A stretch of DNA of 64,000 nucleotides from Chondrosia reniformis (lineage: Eukaryota > Porifera > Demospongiae > Chondrillida > Chondrillidae): NCBI GenBank assembly GCA_947172415.1, contig OX359190.1, forward strand, positions 7,998,001-8,062,000. The letters run 5' to 3'. The notes under the pieces are model-generated. The model saw only the letters and a list, made by a program, of their open reading frames with translations. It did not search any database and was not told the DNA's origin. The number at the start of each line of letters is the position of its first letter. Position 1 is the first letter of the stretch. A program made the translations under genes and the position numbers. Of this stretch, positions 1 to 11,371 are shown piece by piece.

Positions 1-102
1 AGAAGACTTGCTCCATATGTCAAACTACACCGTTTGTCTTCAAATATTCGGAGACAATTATGTCCCTATTGTGAAAATGAATTTTCATCACTTGGGTCTT
101 AA
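1..102 (+). CDS. 3' terminal exon fragment of an upstream gene, unidentified
   Basis: Frame 1 is open from the first base for 33 codons and stops at TAA 100-102. The peptide is basic and contains a C-P-Y-C pair (residues 21-24 of the fragment) followed by an acidic/serine tail, which could be half of a zinc-binding site. The gene to its right starts de novo at 401, so this would be the end of a separate gene entering from the left. No family is recognised. The open stretch is short and could be chance; moderate to low confidence. Confidence 0.35.
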   Translation, partial: RRLAPYVKLHRLSSNIRRQLCPYCENEFSSLGS

Positions 103-240
103 ATAATATCCCTATGTTGAATGGACTATGTACATATGTACGTACATATTTGTATAGTAGTTTTCTATGTTAGAAATAGAATTTATATAGGTCCCGCAAT
201 TTATTAAGCAGTATATTCTGTACTTTGTACGTATATACGT

Positions 241-385
241 ACATAATACCAGTCAAAACCACCTCTCTTGGATTTGATCCCAGTTGCTTAATTTATGTTT
301 CTCTCTTCTGGATATTAGACTGTGATGATGTACTTGTGGTTTACTTATCACTTAATTATCCATAAATGAACATCTAACATCTTCC
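241..385 (+). repeat. tRNA-like SINE copy
   Basis: Contains a box-B-like segment (ggatttgatcccag, about 269-282) followed by the family's 3' motif, a variant of acttgtggtttgattatcac, near 331-350. Related copies lie near 32374, 60030 (reverse) and 61801. The tRNA-like head is eroded here. Confidence 0.5.
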
Positions 386-400
386 TTTATCACTTTAAAG

Positions 401-3400
401 ATGGCCAAGGGACCCTTGAGTTCATGGTATAAAACACCCTTGGAGGCTAAAATGAGATTCATTAGGTGTTTAAATAGATTCATAGATAGTTTATGTGATT
501 CATGACTTGTGACTTATTAGGGGAAAGTGGAACTAACTGTTGAAATGTATAGTTCTGATTGCATACTGTAAACATTATGTTTTGAATAGTAGGTTCAGTT
601 CTGATTCAAGGGACTATAACTAGGTTGCCCTCCTATGCCCGGCTTATTTCAGCTCAGTAGATCAGTTTAAGGTGGCTGTTTGTTGATTTTTGAATTTTGT
701 GTAAGTTTTCCTCCTGAGGCCAGCTGTTGTCCTAAGTATTGAGTATTTTGTTGAATCACATGGACACATGTTTTATTTTTAATTAATAGCCGGGCTAGAT
801 TAGGATAAAGTGTATACCTTAAAGTTTATTAGTGTTTGTGCTGGTGGTTTGGAGAATGAGTGAGAAATTATATTCTTCTGTGTGTAGGTATGATGCTGAT
901 GAAGGCCTGCCCCAGACGAAGTCCACTTCAGGTAAGCTCTTAGACAGTCAGGTGTTAGGATCTGGACTGGTAGTTAGTTAACTGATGGATGCCAATACAC
1001 TAGGAGTTAAGGTTAGGGTTAGGGTTAGCTGGATAGATTTGTAATGACTTTAGTTAGAGTATAGCTTAGCTCCTAAGGTATACCAGGATATTAAAAAGGG
1101 TAGGACAGATTCATATATAGCTGCTATAATGCAGTGTATAGTTCTTCAAGGACATTATTACTTTCTTGTCTTAATTCTTCATAGTAAATATCTTATTAAA
1201 GTTCTATATTAAATGGGAGAGCTATAGTTTTTACTTTTTCATTAAAGCTTCAGTACTTAGTACAACTAAATCCTTACCAATTGATTGAAAATGTTTTTTT
1301 CTTTCAATAAAAAAATACGTAAATAAGTCAACATTAAATCTTCTCTGAAGGATGGCTCTCTTCTTCTCCTCATATATCCCCCCTATTAATAGGGTCACAG
1401 GAGGTCCAGGGCTACCAAACCTAGTCTGAACTAGTTAATCTGTGTGGAAAGAGGTTTGATTGTTCTAGACTTTTCTGTGATCATTTGGATTGTGTGGAGA
1501 GTCTATGAGGTGGCAGAATAGCCATCCTTCTGTGTAGTTTGGAATGTTTTAATGGCTTAGTAGTATTGTACTGTGTATAAAAGTACAGCATCTATCATTG
1601 TTAGATATTCTCGATTCCAGCAGCCTATAATATGTTTAAACAAGTACGGAAGTACACTTTGGAATCTTACCAGCGTTTACCTACCTAGTTACAAATCTAT
1701 ACTCATTGTATTCACTTGGTTGTTGATGTTTATGTTCTGCTTCCTACCAACAGGGAGGCGGTGAAGTGGCTGTAATCTTTCAACAGCAGCTCCCTCCAGG
1801 TGCCAAGTTTATTCAATTCTTTAACACTCAGACATCAGCTCCTGTGGTTATGTTGACTAGAGAAGAGAATGGCAGTACCCTCTCCTGTGAAATCCCAAGT
1901 ACGTATGCTTACTAACTGTAGCTATTGGTTTGTGTGCCTCTTTTTGTCCCTTAAAGGCATAAAAATGTAATGTATTTAGACTATTCTTTAAAGGTGGCAA
2001 AATTCAGTTTTCATGTAATATGGTGGAAGCGAGTGTTTTAATGTATTTGAGGGATGTAGACCAGATATCTGCAGAAACTATTTGATTGTGTACAATACCT
2101 GTTTTATGTACATATTTATACTGTATCTCTATGAATGGTATGTGAAGTGATACTATCCTCCATCCTTGAAGAACTTGCATATCTAAAGCATTATACCTGC
2201 TAAATGTCATTCAATACCTCAGGTTTTAGGAATTTCCCAAATTGGTGTATGACTTTCCATTGACAGTAAATATGACAATTCCTCTCATTCTTATGTCTAG
2301 AGTAATACTAAACTTTCATATTGCACCATTTCTATAGAGATAAAAATGTTAGAGGGTAAAAACCCTATGTCACATACAGATAGTCTTGAATTCATTTCAT
2401 ATGGTTGTTTATATAGGACACAATAATCCAGAGGTGGTGATGCTCCAAGTGGTCTGTAATGGCCATTTAATTGCACAGACTGAGTTTGAGTACTATGCCA
2501 CGCCCTCTGATGACCTGCAGCAAATCTACCACCTTCTACAAGGCAACCTACCTGGTTTCTTCCCTAATTTTGGTGCTTATGGAGGTGTGGCTGGTGGGAG
2601 TGGTCAGATAGGCGGAGGAAACCATGGACTTGGCGGCAGTCAATACATGGGTGGTGGATACCAATGTAAGTCGATGTGCGGATACAGACTTAGTGAATAT
2701 TCCAAGTAAAGTAATGAGTTTTGCATAATATACGTACGAACACTTTTAAACTGGCATTGTTTCAAACATTTGTTTTTCGGTGAAACTGTTCAGTTTATAG
2801 TATGTTATCCATGATGATACTTTTCTTTGTTATAACATTAGATGCTACAAGTCCAATTCAAGTTGCCTACTTGCTGTTGCTTGGTTCCTGTAAGAGTGGA
2901 ATCAGAGAGTTTGTATATGCTCTCATTGATTTGCCCCAAGGAGAAAACCTCTTGTCTATAAGAATGCCTAACGGTCAGTTACCCGAAGAGCTTGCTAGTG
3001 AAAACAACCATTGTGAACTTGCTGCAGAAATTAAGTATTTAAGAGAATTGTAAGTTCACCACAAATGGCTGCACACACTCATTAGTTATGCACCCCATTG
3101 GCCAAATATAGTGTGCTCTAACAAGCTTGAGTTTGTTACCTTTTCTTCCTTTCTTTGTAATATTGAGGATGCTTAAGGGTCGGAATCATTAAGATTATAA
3201 CTATACAAATGTAGAGTCCAACAAAGTGGCCAAGTAACTTGAGTTCAGGGGTGGTTGCCCCATTAAGTGTTTTAACTGAAATTACATGTTTAAACATTTT
3301 TGACTATAGTGTATTGACTTGTATAGTGGCCTGTGTGGGAGGTTAGGACCATGCAAGCTTGTACTTTAGTGTATTGAAGTCCTAGTACATTTCATGTATG

Positions 3401-6400
3401 TAGACCATCACCTTGCCATTTGTATGTAAAAGAGTGTTAGACTACCCACAAATTGGAATGCACATGGATACATACAGTAGGCCTTCCCCTCCAAAGGAAT
3501 TTTCTCTAATTAGTTGCTGTTGCGTCAGCCTCAGAACTGGAACCAAACTCTCACCATGCCTAAATGACTGAGCGTTGCATAAATAGGAGGTGACATATCT
3601 GTATTTGTTTGTACAACAGCTATTGACAGGGTGTACCCTTTTACAGCTTCTTAATTAGGGCCTGTTGGCAATATGGCCTTTTATTAAGGCTTATTTCTTC
3701 TCCAATTTAAATAACTTCTATCACTTCAGACACCTGAAGATTAGATTAAATTGATGAAGTGTGATAGTCTCAGAAACTGCTATGTATCTTATCTAATGCC
3801 TAAAGAAGTAATAATATGAATTTTTAAGTAATTTGAATCCAATTTGCATTTACATCTCAGTAGATCGTCAAATTAAGAATTAAAAGCTTGCAATACTGCA
3901 ACATGCATGTGGCTTTATACTAATACAGTATCATCTTATTTGATTGTATATTTTATGAATTCTACAGAAATGAAGGTTTGTATGAAAGGCTTGGCATCAC
4001 CTTACCATCCGTGATTAGCAGGGGAAACAAAAAGGATATTGAAAAAGACACAGAGAAAAAGGAAATACAGAGAAAGGAATTAGAGAAGAAGAAAAAGGAG
4101 CTTGTTAAAGGAGATAAATCACCCAAGTCCATTGTAGATGGACTGATGAAGGGACTGAAGAAAGTGATAGATAGCACTGTCAGCATTTCCCATCAAATGA
4201 CTAAAAAGGAAGATGGACCAGAAGGTACGTATTCATGCCTCCCCTAGCCCCAGCAGCCTACATACGTACATATATGGTCTGGGTATTATATTACAAGGGG
4301 CCTTTGTCTAGCTGTCTCTTCTAGGATTAGATTACTTCTGTAATAAGGAGTTCAGTACCTGATCATGACTGTCTAAAAAATCTGCATTGAAAAAAGCTAT
4401 CATATTTTATCTGTAATTTCTAAATATAATTCTCTAACAAGGGATCCATCACTATCTATACAGTATACGTACCTTACTTTCCTTATTGATTTTACAAGCA
4501 TACCAATATACTTCCTTACACTGTCTCATTCCAGTGATTTTTAACAATTAGCTTATTTTTCAAATTTGTGGCAATTTGTGCTGTAAAGAAGTAATTAACA
4601 TTTACTTTCTCTGTAACACACACAGTTAATGCTAGAGGTGGTAAGAAGGTAGAAGTGAAGAAGACTGTAAAATCGGAACCTAGTCATGATGTAGAAGAGC
4701 TGTCAAATCAGTTAGATCGCATGGCTTTGGGTAAAGATGAGTTGAGCAGGCAACTGAAGGTAGCCCTTAGAGAAAAGACCATTCTAGGTGAGCCAAATAT
4801 TTCATGACTTGTACATGGTTTATCAGTGTAGTGTAGTGTGTTTTTCACATACATACATACATACGTACATACGTACATACATACATACATACATACATAC
4901 ATACATACATACATAAAACTACAAGAACAATGGATGTCCTTTTTAAAGTGACTTCTTCCCTAATATATCACAGAGGAGAGATTGACCGCCACTCAAAAGG
5001 AATTAGATGAGGCGCACGATGAAGTTGGTACAAGGACAGCAATGCAACAGGTAAATACTACACTTGTAACTCCCACTAAAGATGACACTCTGAAAGACAG
5101 AACCCTCTGAAAGGACATGCATACGTATATGTAACTCCCACTAGGTTAGGTTCCCTATAGACCTTTACTCTAATATAAAGGTAGCATGTTTAAAATTGGT
5201 GTGTTTGATTATTTATGTACAAATTGGTATTCTTACATGTTTATAATGCACTACCCACCTCTCTACTCTGAATGGCACACGCTTGTTTAGCTTTTTTATC
5301 TCAGACATAATCCATCATAAAGTTAAAGCAGAGAATCCTTCCATAATAAGAATGAACAAAATAGCCTTTCTCTAAGCCTACCTGAGGGGTTAGAATATGT
5401 ATATAAACACTATAAACCTTCAATTGGCACATGATATACGTAACATTGACCATTTTGACACTTTTCTACAAATGACAGAAAGGAATGTACGTATGTACGT
5501 ACTTACCCACGTAGCTACCCATCCAGTATTCAGGGGCTTTGCGTGTACGTATATGCATATTTAACAGTGAAGTAGTATATCATCAGATTTTTATATCTGA
5601 CACTTTAGCAACTGATGGATAGATTTAAAAGAACTGGAAGTCCCAGTATTACCAGGAGAGCAATGTTGACCAGGGATTATTCAATCTTGTCGGATCACGG
5701 GATCTGTGTCTCATTTGACGAGGAAGTATCAAAGAGAAGAACTTCATCTCTAATATCAGGCAGCAACTATTCATTGCTTTCTGACCAGACAGAAAAAACA
5801 GTCACAGTTGCAGTACCACCTGAATGTAACAGTAAGTTACCACTGAAATGATATTGTTTGTTGCAATCATGATAATGACATACGTAGAGATTTGAATGAG
5901 CCTCGGCAACACAATTTTATTAATTTGAACATTTCAACTAGGAAGTCTTTATCATTGTTGTTGCTGTGACTCGAATTAGTTACTATTGTACACATTTTGT
6001 TTCTATTGTTTGGGCTTTGTATGCTGTGATATTATGTGAACAGCAACATTTCCCCTAATGAATCTCCTTAGCACAGAGTGAGTAATATTTCTGCCTTGCT
6101 GTAGTTGCTGATTCCCTGATTTATGACACCTACCATCTGATAACAGATGACTATCCACCAGGCCCAGAACAAGATGTCTTGCTAAGATATGGAGATAGAA
6201 TTGTTGAGGTAGGCCATTGCTTCTCAACTGTTTGTCGCTAGTTCTCTATTTAGTTGAAGAAAGTGTAATAGCAATAGATACATCCCTGGATGTATATACC
6301 TACGTATGTACGTACGTATTCATGTGTAATATGATGTGGTACATGCATTTAAAGTATGCATACATACATACATATACGTACAGTCAAACCTCAATTATCC

Positions 6401-6944
6401 GATCGTCTCTAAGTTACAGGCACTTCCATCTACCTGGCATATGTTTTCAGTATAAGCAGCCATTTTATCACGTGAATCACTGTAAATTGCTGTAGTTTTT
6501 AGCGCTAGATTTAGTTTTTAAGTTTCGGTAAAGTAAAAGATCCTGATGGTATTGAATTCAGAGTAGTGTGGAAGAAACACGTTTTAAATATGTAGTCCAG
6601 CTACGTATATACGTATGCATATACGTACGTATATAGTACATGTACGTACAAGTGTCTTATCTTCAGTAATATTTCTGAGATACGGAGTTACGGCACCCTT
6701 TGGTTCCACATTGCCCGGATAAGAGAGGTTTTACTGTACTACAAATGTACACCTTCATTTGCTTATATAACTTGCATACATCAAATACACTAAATTAGAT
6801 AGGGATCTTCAAAATGCCTTTGATTTGTGTCCTTTTCTGCAGATAAATGGTAAGACTGTGAAGGGACTCAGTTCTACTGATATAGATGAGCTCCTACGAA
6901 GAGATGGGTGCCAGGTAAAGGTTGTCATGAAGACAAAGTCTTAG
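401..6944 (+). CDS. TIG/IPT + ankyrin-like + coiled-coil + PDZ scaffold protein
   Basis: Spliced gene. Exons: 401-426, 888-931, 1758-1898, 2417-2665, 2842-3049, 3968-4224, 4626-4787, 4974-5050, 5609-5831, 6105-6208, 6843-6944. All junctions are GT-AG and keep phase; total 1593 nt, 530 aa. The ATG at 401 has A at -3 and G at +4. Residues about 22-110 look like a TIG/IPT immunoglobulin-like fold (SGGEVAVIF start, EFEYYA end). A Gly-rich linker follows (125-153), then an ankyrin-like segment (155-225, with LPQGENLLSIRMPNG), a Lys/Glu-rich stretch (240-265), a coiled coil (335-390), and a C-terminal PDZ-like domain (about 452-528, YGDRIVEINGKTVKGL). TIG plus degenerate ankyrin recalls the DBB region of BCAP/BANK1/Dof and the N termini of ARHGEF28/AKAP13 (family knowledge); the PDZ end is unlike those. 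Probably a cytoplasmic signalling scaffold (inference). Exon 3 could instead start at 1754; 1758 is preferred because the frame then joins both neighbours. Confidence 0.8.
3168..3300 (+). repeat. Dispersed repeat copy (pair with 63196-63330)
   Basis: Intronic. Shares the ordered blocks ttaagggtc, aagtggccaagtaa and ttgag(t)(t/g)cagg with 63196-63330, at roughly 70-75% similarity by eye. Confidence 0.5.
4848..4915. repeat. (CATA)n / (TACG) microsatellite
   Basis: Run of catacata units with a few cgta variants in an intron. The Tyr-Val-Cys-Met ORF on the minus strand is its translation. Confidence 0.9.
5138..5202 (-). repeat. RepA fragment (5' half)
   Basis: Intronic fragment matching the reversed 5' half of RepA (actaggttaggttccctatag, then tagcatg). 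RepA is defined under 18821-19095. Confidence 0.55.
6381..6736. mobile_element. pogo/Tigger-type MITE
   Basis: Starts cagtcaaacctcaattatcc and ends in the imperfect reverse complement (ccggataagagaggttttactg). The ends are flanked by TA (6379-6380 and 6737-6738), the target duplication of Tc1/mariner-pogo elements. CAGT(N)AAACCTC...TTATCCG is the pogo/Tigger terminal pattern (family knowledge). The 356 bp body has no transposase frame. It sits in the last intron of the TIG/PDZ gene. Confidence 0.75.
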
Positions 6945-7399
6945 ATACATCGCTACAATTTTTGTGACCTTTTCTAACAGTTTTCAGTTAATTGCAGCAT
7001 TTTTTGTTTTTGAATATTGTAATTCTCTTCATTTATTCACAACATTTGTAAACTTACCGATTAAGTAGCATATAAGAAGTATGTAAACCTTTGCAATTTT
7101 GCAGCAATGATAATAATGCAGCTTCAATAATTATAATAATAATTATATAATAATTCAGCTAACAGAGAAAGTAACGTGGAAAATTTCTTTAGTGACTGTA
7201 GAAACCATGAGGCTAGTATATAGCAATGATCGATGTTGAATTTGTAGTACAAAAACCATATACCTTAATTTTATTTCCTGTGTATAATTACCATACACAT
7301 GGTATATCATGATCAGCTTAAAGTGTAAATGAGATCACTGACCACATGGAAAGTCATATGACAGTACATGCATCACTTCTGTTTTGATTGCATAAGCCA

Positions 7400-7495
7400 T
7401 CCACACCCAAACATAGATGTGATGTAACCAGTCATTTGAATTTCAGTATATGCCCAAATGAACATAGATGTGATGTGATTGAATTTCAGTATACC
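7400..7495. repeat. Two-copy direct duplication between convergent genes
   Basis: acatagatgtgatgt ... tgaatttcagtata occurs twice in tandem with small indels. The rest of 6945-7736, between the convergent 3' ends of the PDZ gene and the DUF4419 gene, is AT-rich with no gene seen. Confidence 0.6.
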
Positions 7496-7736
7496 CCCCT
7501 TTTCCTTATCACACATGATCGCTGTCTTTCCGGATGTACTAGTCACTATTGCAAGCACTTCCATCCCTAATTCAATATTTTAAAGCTTTATGAAAATTCA
7601 GCCAGCCAATAAATACAAAAATTAAAAGGAAAAATATAAAAAATGGTAGGTATAGGGTTAAACTACAAAAATCATAACTATAGTACAGGAATGCAGAGCA
7701 CAACAGTGCCATAAAGAGGTTGTTATATTTAAGCTC

Positions 7737-8789
7737 TCAGGCGCCTGGCTCAGCTTTGGACTGTTCGACAACTGCCCATCCAATCTCAGGCCTGATGGCA
7801 AGCGACTCTGGATCTTGCTTAACTCCCACAAACCCTCCAATAAAGTACATACGAAATTGCAGATTCACGTAAAACCAGGTGAATGGAACACGTGACAAAC
7901 CGCTTGGAAATGCATCTGTTGTTAATCCTCGAAAGTAATCTGTTGGCCCCTTTGTAAACACAACATTTCTTCTATTTCCACTCAAGTATGGGAACAGCTT
8001 GAGGATCCAACCACTTACAAAGGGACCACCAGACCCTCCACCAAACTTGTATATGGAGGACCAGAATGCCTCATCCACTTCACCGGAACTAGCAGCCACA
8101 AACTGGTCCAGAACAGGAAGTAAGTGTGAAGTCCACCACTCCAGGTCAAATTTGGAAAGTTTGGCCGCCTTTTCACGAAGTTGCTTCCAATCCTCTACTG
8201 TTCCCTCTAAAGTAAACTCTGGAATTCCACACGCTGTCCTGACTGAATATGTGAAGTAATTTTGCATTGCCTCCATCAAGACAATCTCACTGGCTGCCTT
8301 TTCCACAGGTCCAGTAGTTGAGAAGGAGGGTACTATCATTGAATGGGTTTCATCTCCAATGTGTCCACATATCTTCTCAGAAAATTCCGAAAATACTTCT
8401 TCCCAAGGATTTTGCCTTCCCTTCACAAAGTGGTTTCTTGTAACTTCTATCGCAACCTTTCCTTCGTGAGACACAAACATTTTTCTTAGCTTCTCTGCAT
8501 TTTCATTGACATGAATGGAAAATCCTTGCATAATGCACAACCAAATCATGTCAGGACTCAGAACTAACGGGTAGTGCGAGGCGAAGGCGACATGAACAGC
8601 TCTTGCGAAGGAGTGCATGTTCTCAGGTTGTTTCAACAGTACTCCTTCGTGATCGGATACCGACTCGGGGGAATAGCCGAGTTTTGATGCGATTCCTTTT
8701 TTAGCTGATATCGTCGGAAGCTTCTTCTTGGCACGATCCGTTCCACTGATTGAAAACGTACTTTTGTTTCTTCCAGACGCCATGTTCAC
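7737..8789 (-). CDS. DUF4419 domain protein, single exon
   Basis: Intronless 350-codon frame. After a basic Ser/Lys-rich N terminus, the body matches the DUF4419 family as I know it: a segment on reading as a 'Pxxlspdmiwlcim' helix, then an 'F..w..HLLPVLDQF' block, a central aromatic FWSSIYKFGGGSGGPFVSGW motif, an SGNRRN loop and a C-terminal VPFTWFY..L.F..GFVG strand pair. Function of DUF4419 is unknown; it occurs patchily in fungi, bacteria, amoebae and animals. Two in-frame ATGs (codons 1 and 3) lie at the start; either could be used. The gene is unspliced while most neighbours have introns, and its upstream region was hit by the inverted-repeat element beginning 80 bp away. A remnant of a second 3' end lies at 11575-11715. 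Confidence 0.85.
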   Translation of the reverse strand: MNMASGRNKSTFSISGTDRAKKKLPTISAKKGIASKLGYSPESVSDHEGVLLKQPENMHSFARAVHVAFASHYPLVLSPDMIWLCIMQGFSIHVNENAEKLRKMFVSHEGKVAIEVTRNHFVKGRQNPWEEVFSEFSEKICGHIGDETHSMIVPSFSTTGPVEKAASEIVLMEAMQNYFTYSVRTACGIPEFTLEGTVEDWKQLREKAAKLSKFDLEWWTSHLLPVLDQFVAASSGEVDEAFWSSIYKFGGGSGGPFVSGWILKLFPYLSGNRRNVVFTKGPTDYFRGLTTDAFPSGLSRVPFTWFYVNLQFRMYFIGGFVGVKQDPESLAIRPEIGWAVVEQSKAEPGA

Positions 8790-8869
8790 GAGGATTGCCT
8801 AGGGGGTATGAAAAAATGGCGTCTGGATAGATAGCACACGTCACGTGTACACAACTCGCGTCGCAGCCG

Positions 8870-8877
8870 AGAGTCGT
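8870..8877. repeat. Target-site duplication, left copy
   Basis: agagtcgt directly abuts the left terminal repeat. The identical octamer abuts the right one at 11161-11168. Confidence 0.9.
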
Positions 8878-11160
8878 GGGTGTTACTAAAATGCGGAACG
8901 GAACGGAACGTTCCGCAGCACGTGATGCGTTACAAAACGTTAGCGATTTCGTAAGATATTTACTTATTATTATTATATTATTTAATTATAATTATGTAAT
9001 TAACATTCAAATTGATATTCTACATTTAAGTGAATACTACCATCACCAGGTTCAAGATCATATTGAGTTGTGTCAGCTTTCATATCTTGCATGTATTGTT
9101 CTTCTTCAGGTAGAATGCTTAGATCACCTTCAAGTGACAGCCCTCTAAGACACTACATAATTATAAAAGAATCACAAACACAGAATCTATAATTGATTTA
9201 GGTAAAACAATCAAATACAATCAACTACTGTGTAGCTAAAGTACATACCCCCCCGAGTTAAAAAACGGATAGTAAATATCTATCACTGAGTACATAGAGT
9301 ATACGTATAGTATGCCAACTGTGTTTATAAATGTAATTTCTGCAGGAGTATACCTTCAAAGTTCTAGTTGGTGATTTTGAGTTGTAATTGGATTGCTACA
9401 TCAAAACAAGCAAAGTAAAGTGTAAATAACAAGTATTTAAACTTGAACTAATTGCTGGTTTTTAGATGCTCAGTTCACCATTCTGGTCAGTGCTTGAATG
9501 CCATCAATTTCAAGGCCATATCTCATAGAAAACCTTATGCACAGGCTTTACGTTGCATAGTATTAGTAAAGGTGGTTTCTAAATCCTATTCATTGGTCCA
9601 ATGCTTGACGCAAAAGGAAGAATCTATTTCCTTTCCAAACATGGAACTACCATAATACCATTTACAAGAGTCTTCTCTTTATGCTTCAGCTCTGCTGGGT
9701 CATGTACTACATGTTACGCGAGTTCTTACATTCAATGGTCTTACTTTCTGTAATTTACTGGAGTGTTCTCCTTGGCTTCTGGGTCAATCCTTTTGATTTC
9801 ATTGTAAATTATTGCTTGGAGGAGCTGAAGACATTTTATACTCAGAAGCTACAATCTCACTCTCTGTACTTCTGTCAAGTCAGAAGTTTCATTAAAGGTC
9901 ACACTACAGAACACAATAATGTTTTAAAGAGACACAAAAACTAAATGAATTATAGGGGAGTTAATTGCACTATGCCTGTACAAAGGCTATAATGAAAACA
10001 ATACATACACACAAAACACCATAGAGTAATGACATATAAAATAAACATGATTTCTGATTGTATCTAAAGTTATATTAGTGTATGTATGTGATGTTAACAC
10101 TACTGCACTCACTAGTAGCTATGGAGCTGTACTTAATTTACCTTCTTCATCAAAGCTTGGGTCATGAACACCTAACTGGTATCGAATGGTGTTTGGTCCG
10201 TTGAAGGCAAGTTCATAGGACCTGACATATGAATTAATACTAGCATTCAGCTCCAACTCCTGACCGAACTGTTCTTCATATTCCATATTCCAATTTACAG
10301 AGCGCATAACCATGCACTATTGTAAATTCATGTATGTTCAAATGTGGGTGAAATGTTACAAATAATCATTGCATTGTCTTCATGTGCATTAATAGTTGAA
10401 AGGCAGATTTTTTATAACTACATTTTTCAGCAATATATCATCCTTGGTAGTTGTCATTTTATTAAACTCTGTTTGCATCTTCCTTCATCAGTTAATGTGT
10501 TTAGCATTATCAATTTTGGTTCAGGCGGCATGCTCATGTAACTATCATTATACACAAATAATAAGAAAGTGAATGTATGGTAAGTAATTAAGTAACTATA
10601 CCTTCATAAAATTGCTCTTGATACTTTTGGCTTCTTTAACAAAAACATCACACATTCTTCTGGTCTATAAAGTACAAGAAGACTTTATGAACAAGAATAA
10701 GACTGTAAAGATGGATAATATCTTACTTCTTCATTAACATGTAAGTAGGTATCCACTTCAGGCAATGAATTTAAAATAAAGATAAATAATTCAGAAGAAG
10801 ACTTTATATCTCTACAGAATGACATGTCCGAGATACGCTTGTGATTTTATATCAAATCCTTCAAGGTTATAAAAACTTGAAATGGGGGCAGTTTGCAAAA
10901 AACAATATTTGTTTTCTGGAAATATTTAGTAGCTTAGTAGAGTTGCTTAATGTATTTGATAAAGTATAATACTTACAAGGTGAACATCAGGACGAATATC
11001 TGACAGAGTATCCGACAAAGTTAATATTGCTTCCAATAATTGCGCAATAATATGTCTATACGCGCTATACGAGTATATGCGGTAATGATACGTTCTGTGG
11101 GAAAAAGCGTATTTTCTCTTTGCGGAACGTTCCGTACCGTTCCGCATTTTAGTAACACCC
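8878..11160. mobile_element. 2283 bp DNA transposon with 40 bp terminal inverted repeats, carrying a spliced gene
   Basis: The left end (8878-8917) and the reverse complement of the right end (11121-11160) are identical over 40 bp except position 25; both begin gggtgttactaaaatg. Each end holds the palindrome ggaacgttcc and an internal tgcggaac/gttccgca pair, so it can fold on itself. The perfect 8 bp direct repeat agagtcgt flanks the element, proving insertion. An 8 bp duplication is typical of hAT, P, Merlin or some MULE elements (family knowledge); the termini do not let me choose. No transposase motif is seen inside. The only coding content is the minus-strand spliced gene at 9000-11147, so this looks like a non-autonomous, gene-carrying (Pack-type) element. 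The near-identical ends imply a fairly recent insertion. Confidence 0.88.
9000..11147 (-). CDS. Spliced gene of unknown family inside the inverted-repeat element
   Basis: Model, in transcription order: 11147-10977, 10837-10727, 10664-10602, 10316-10142, 9986-9971, 9903-9861, 9824-9745, 9144-9000. All junctions are GT-AG, in phase, with no internal stop; 804 nt, 267 aa. The first three junctions are phase 0. The ATG (11145-11147) lies within the right terminal repeat, so the N terminus is encoded by transposon end sequence (MRNGTERSA). The protein is acidic/helical with blocks RISDMSFCRDIKSS, ELELNASINSYVRSYELAF, IIYNEIKRIDPEAKE and LPEEEQYMQDMKAD. No DDE, RNase H-like, BED or zinc-finger signature is visible. 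The 16 nt exon 9986-9971 has a weak donor and is the least certain step. Without it, exon 4 could run on to a stop at 10119 (180 aa). A phase-compatible alternative last exon is 9646-9586. Probably a captured host gene (inference). Confidence 0.55.
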
Positions 11161-11168
11161 AGAGTCGT
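11161..11168. repeat. Target-site duplication, right copy
   Basis: agagtcgt directly after the right terminal repeat; matches 8870-8877 exactly. Confidence 0.9.
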
Positions 11169-11371
11169 CAAGTCGACGCAAAGATTTTAATCTGAAAAAA
11201 AAACTTAGCTTAACTTTGGCTAACCTATCTAGTGCTAAAGGTTTACATTTGGCTGAGTAAAAAGTAAAAGAAATTAATATTAATAATGGAAAAAGAAATA
11301 TATACCAAATAGGCGGGGTTCTCTATATGGTGAATGCATCATGTAATGTAACTCAAAAACGTCTTCACTTC

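Noticed and set aside
1573..1764. 63-codon + frame before exon 3 of the TIG/PDZ gene
   Set aside because: Lies in the intron; the acceptor at its end and the frame of the exon do not match it.
8878..9148. Plus-strand ORF starting in the left terminal repeat
   Set aside because: Mirror image of the right-end frame that soon runs into AT-rich DNA antisense to the last exon of the element gene.
9586..9646. Alternative last exon of the element gene (SMFGKEIDSSFC, ending in TAG)
   Set aside because: Its phase fits after exon 9824-9745, but the exon at 9144-9000 also fits, is longer and has stronger coding texture. Kept only as a possible isoform.
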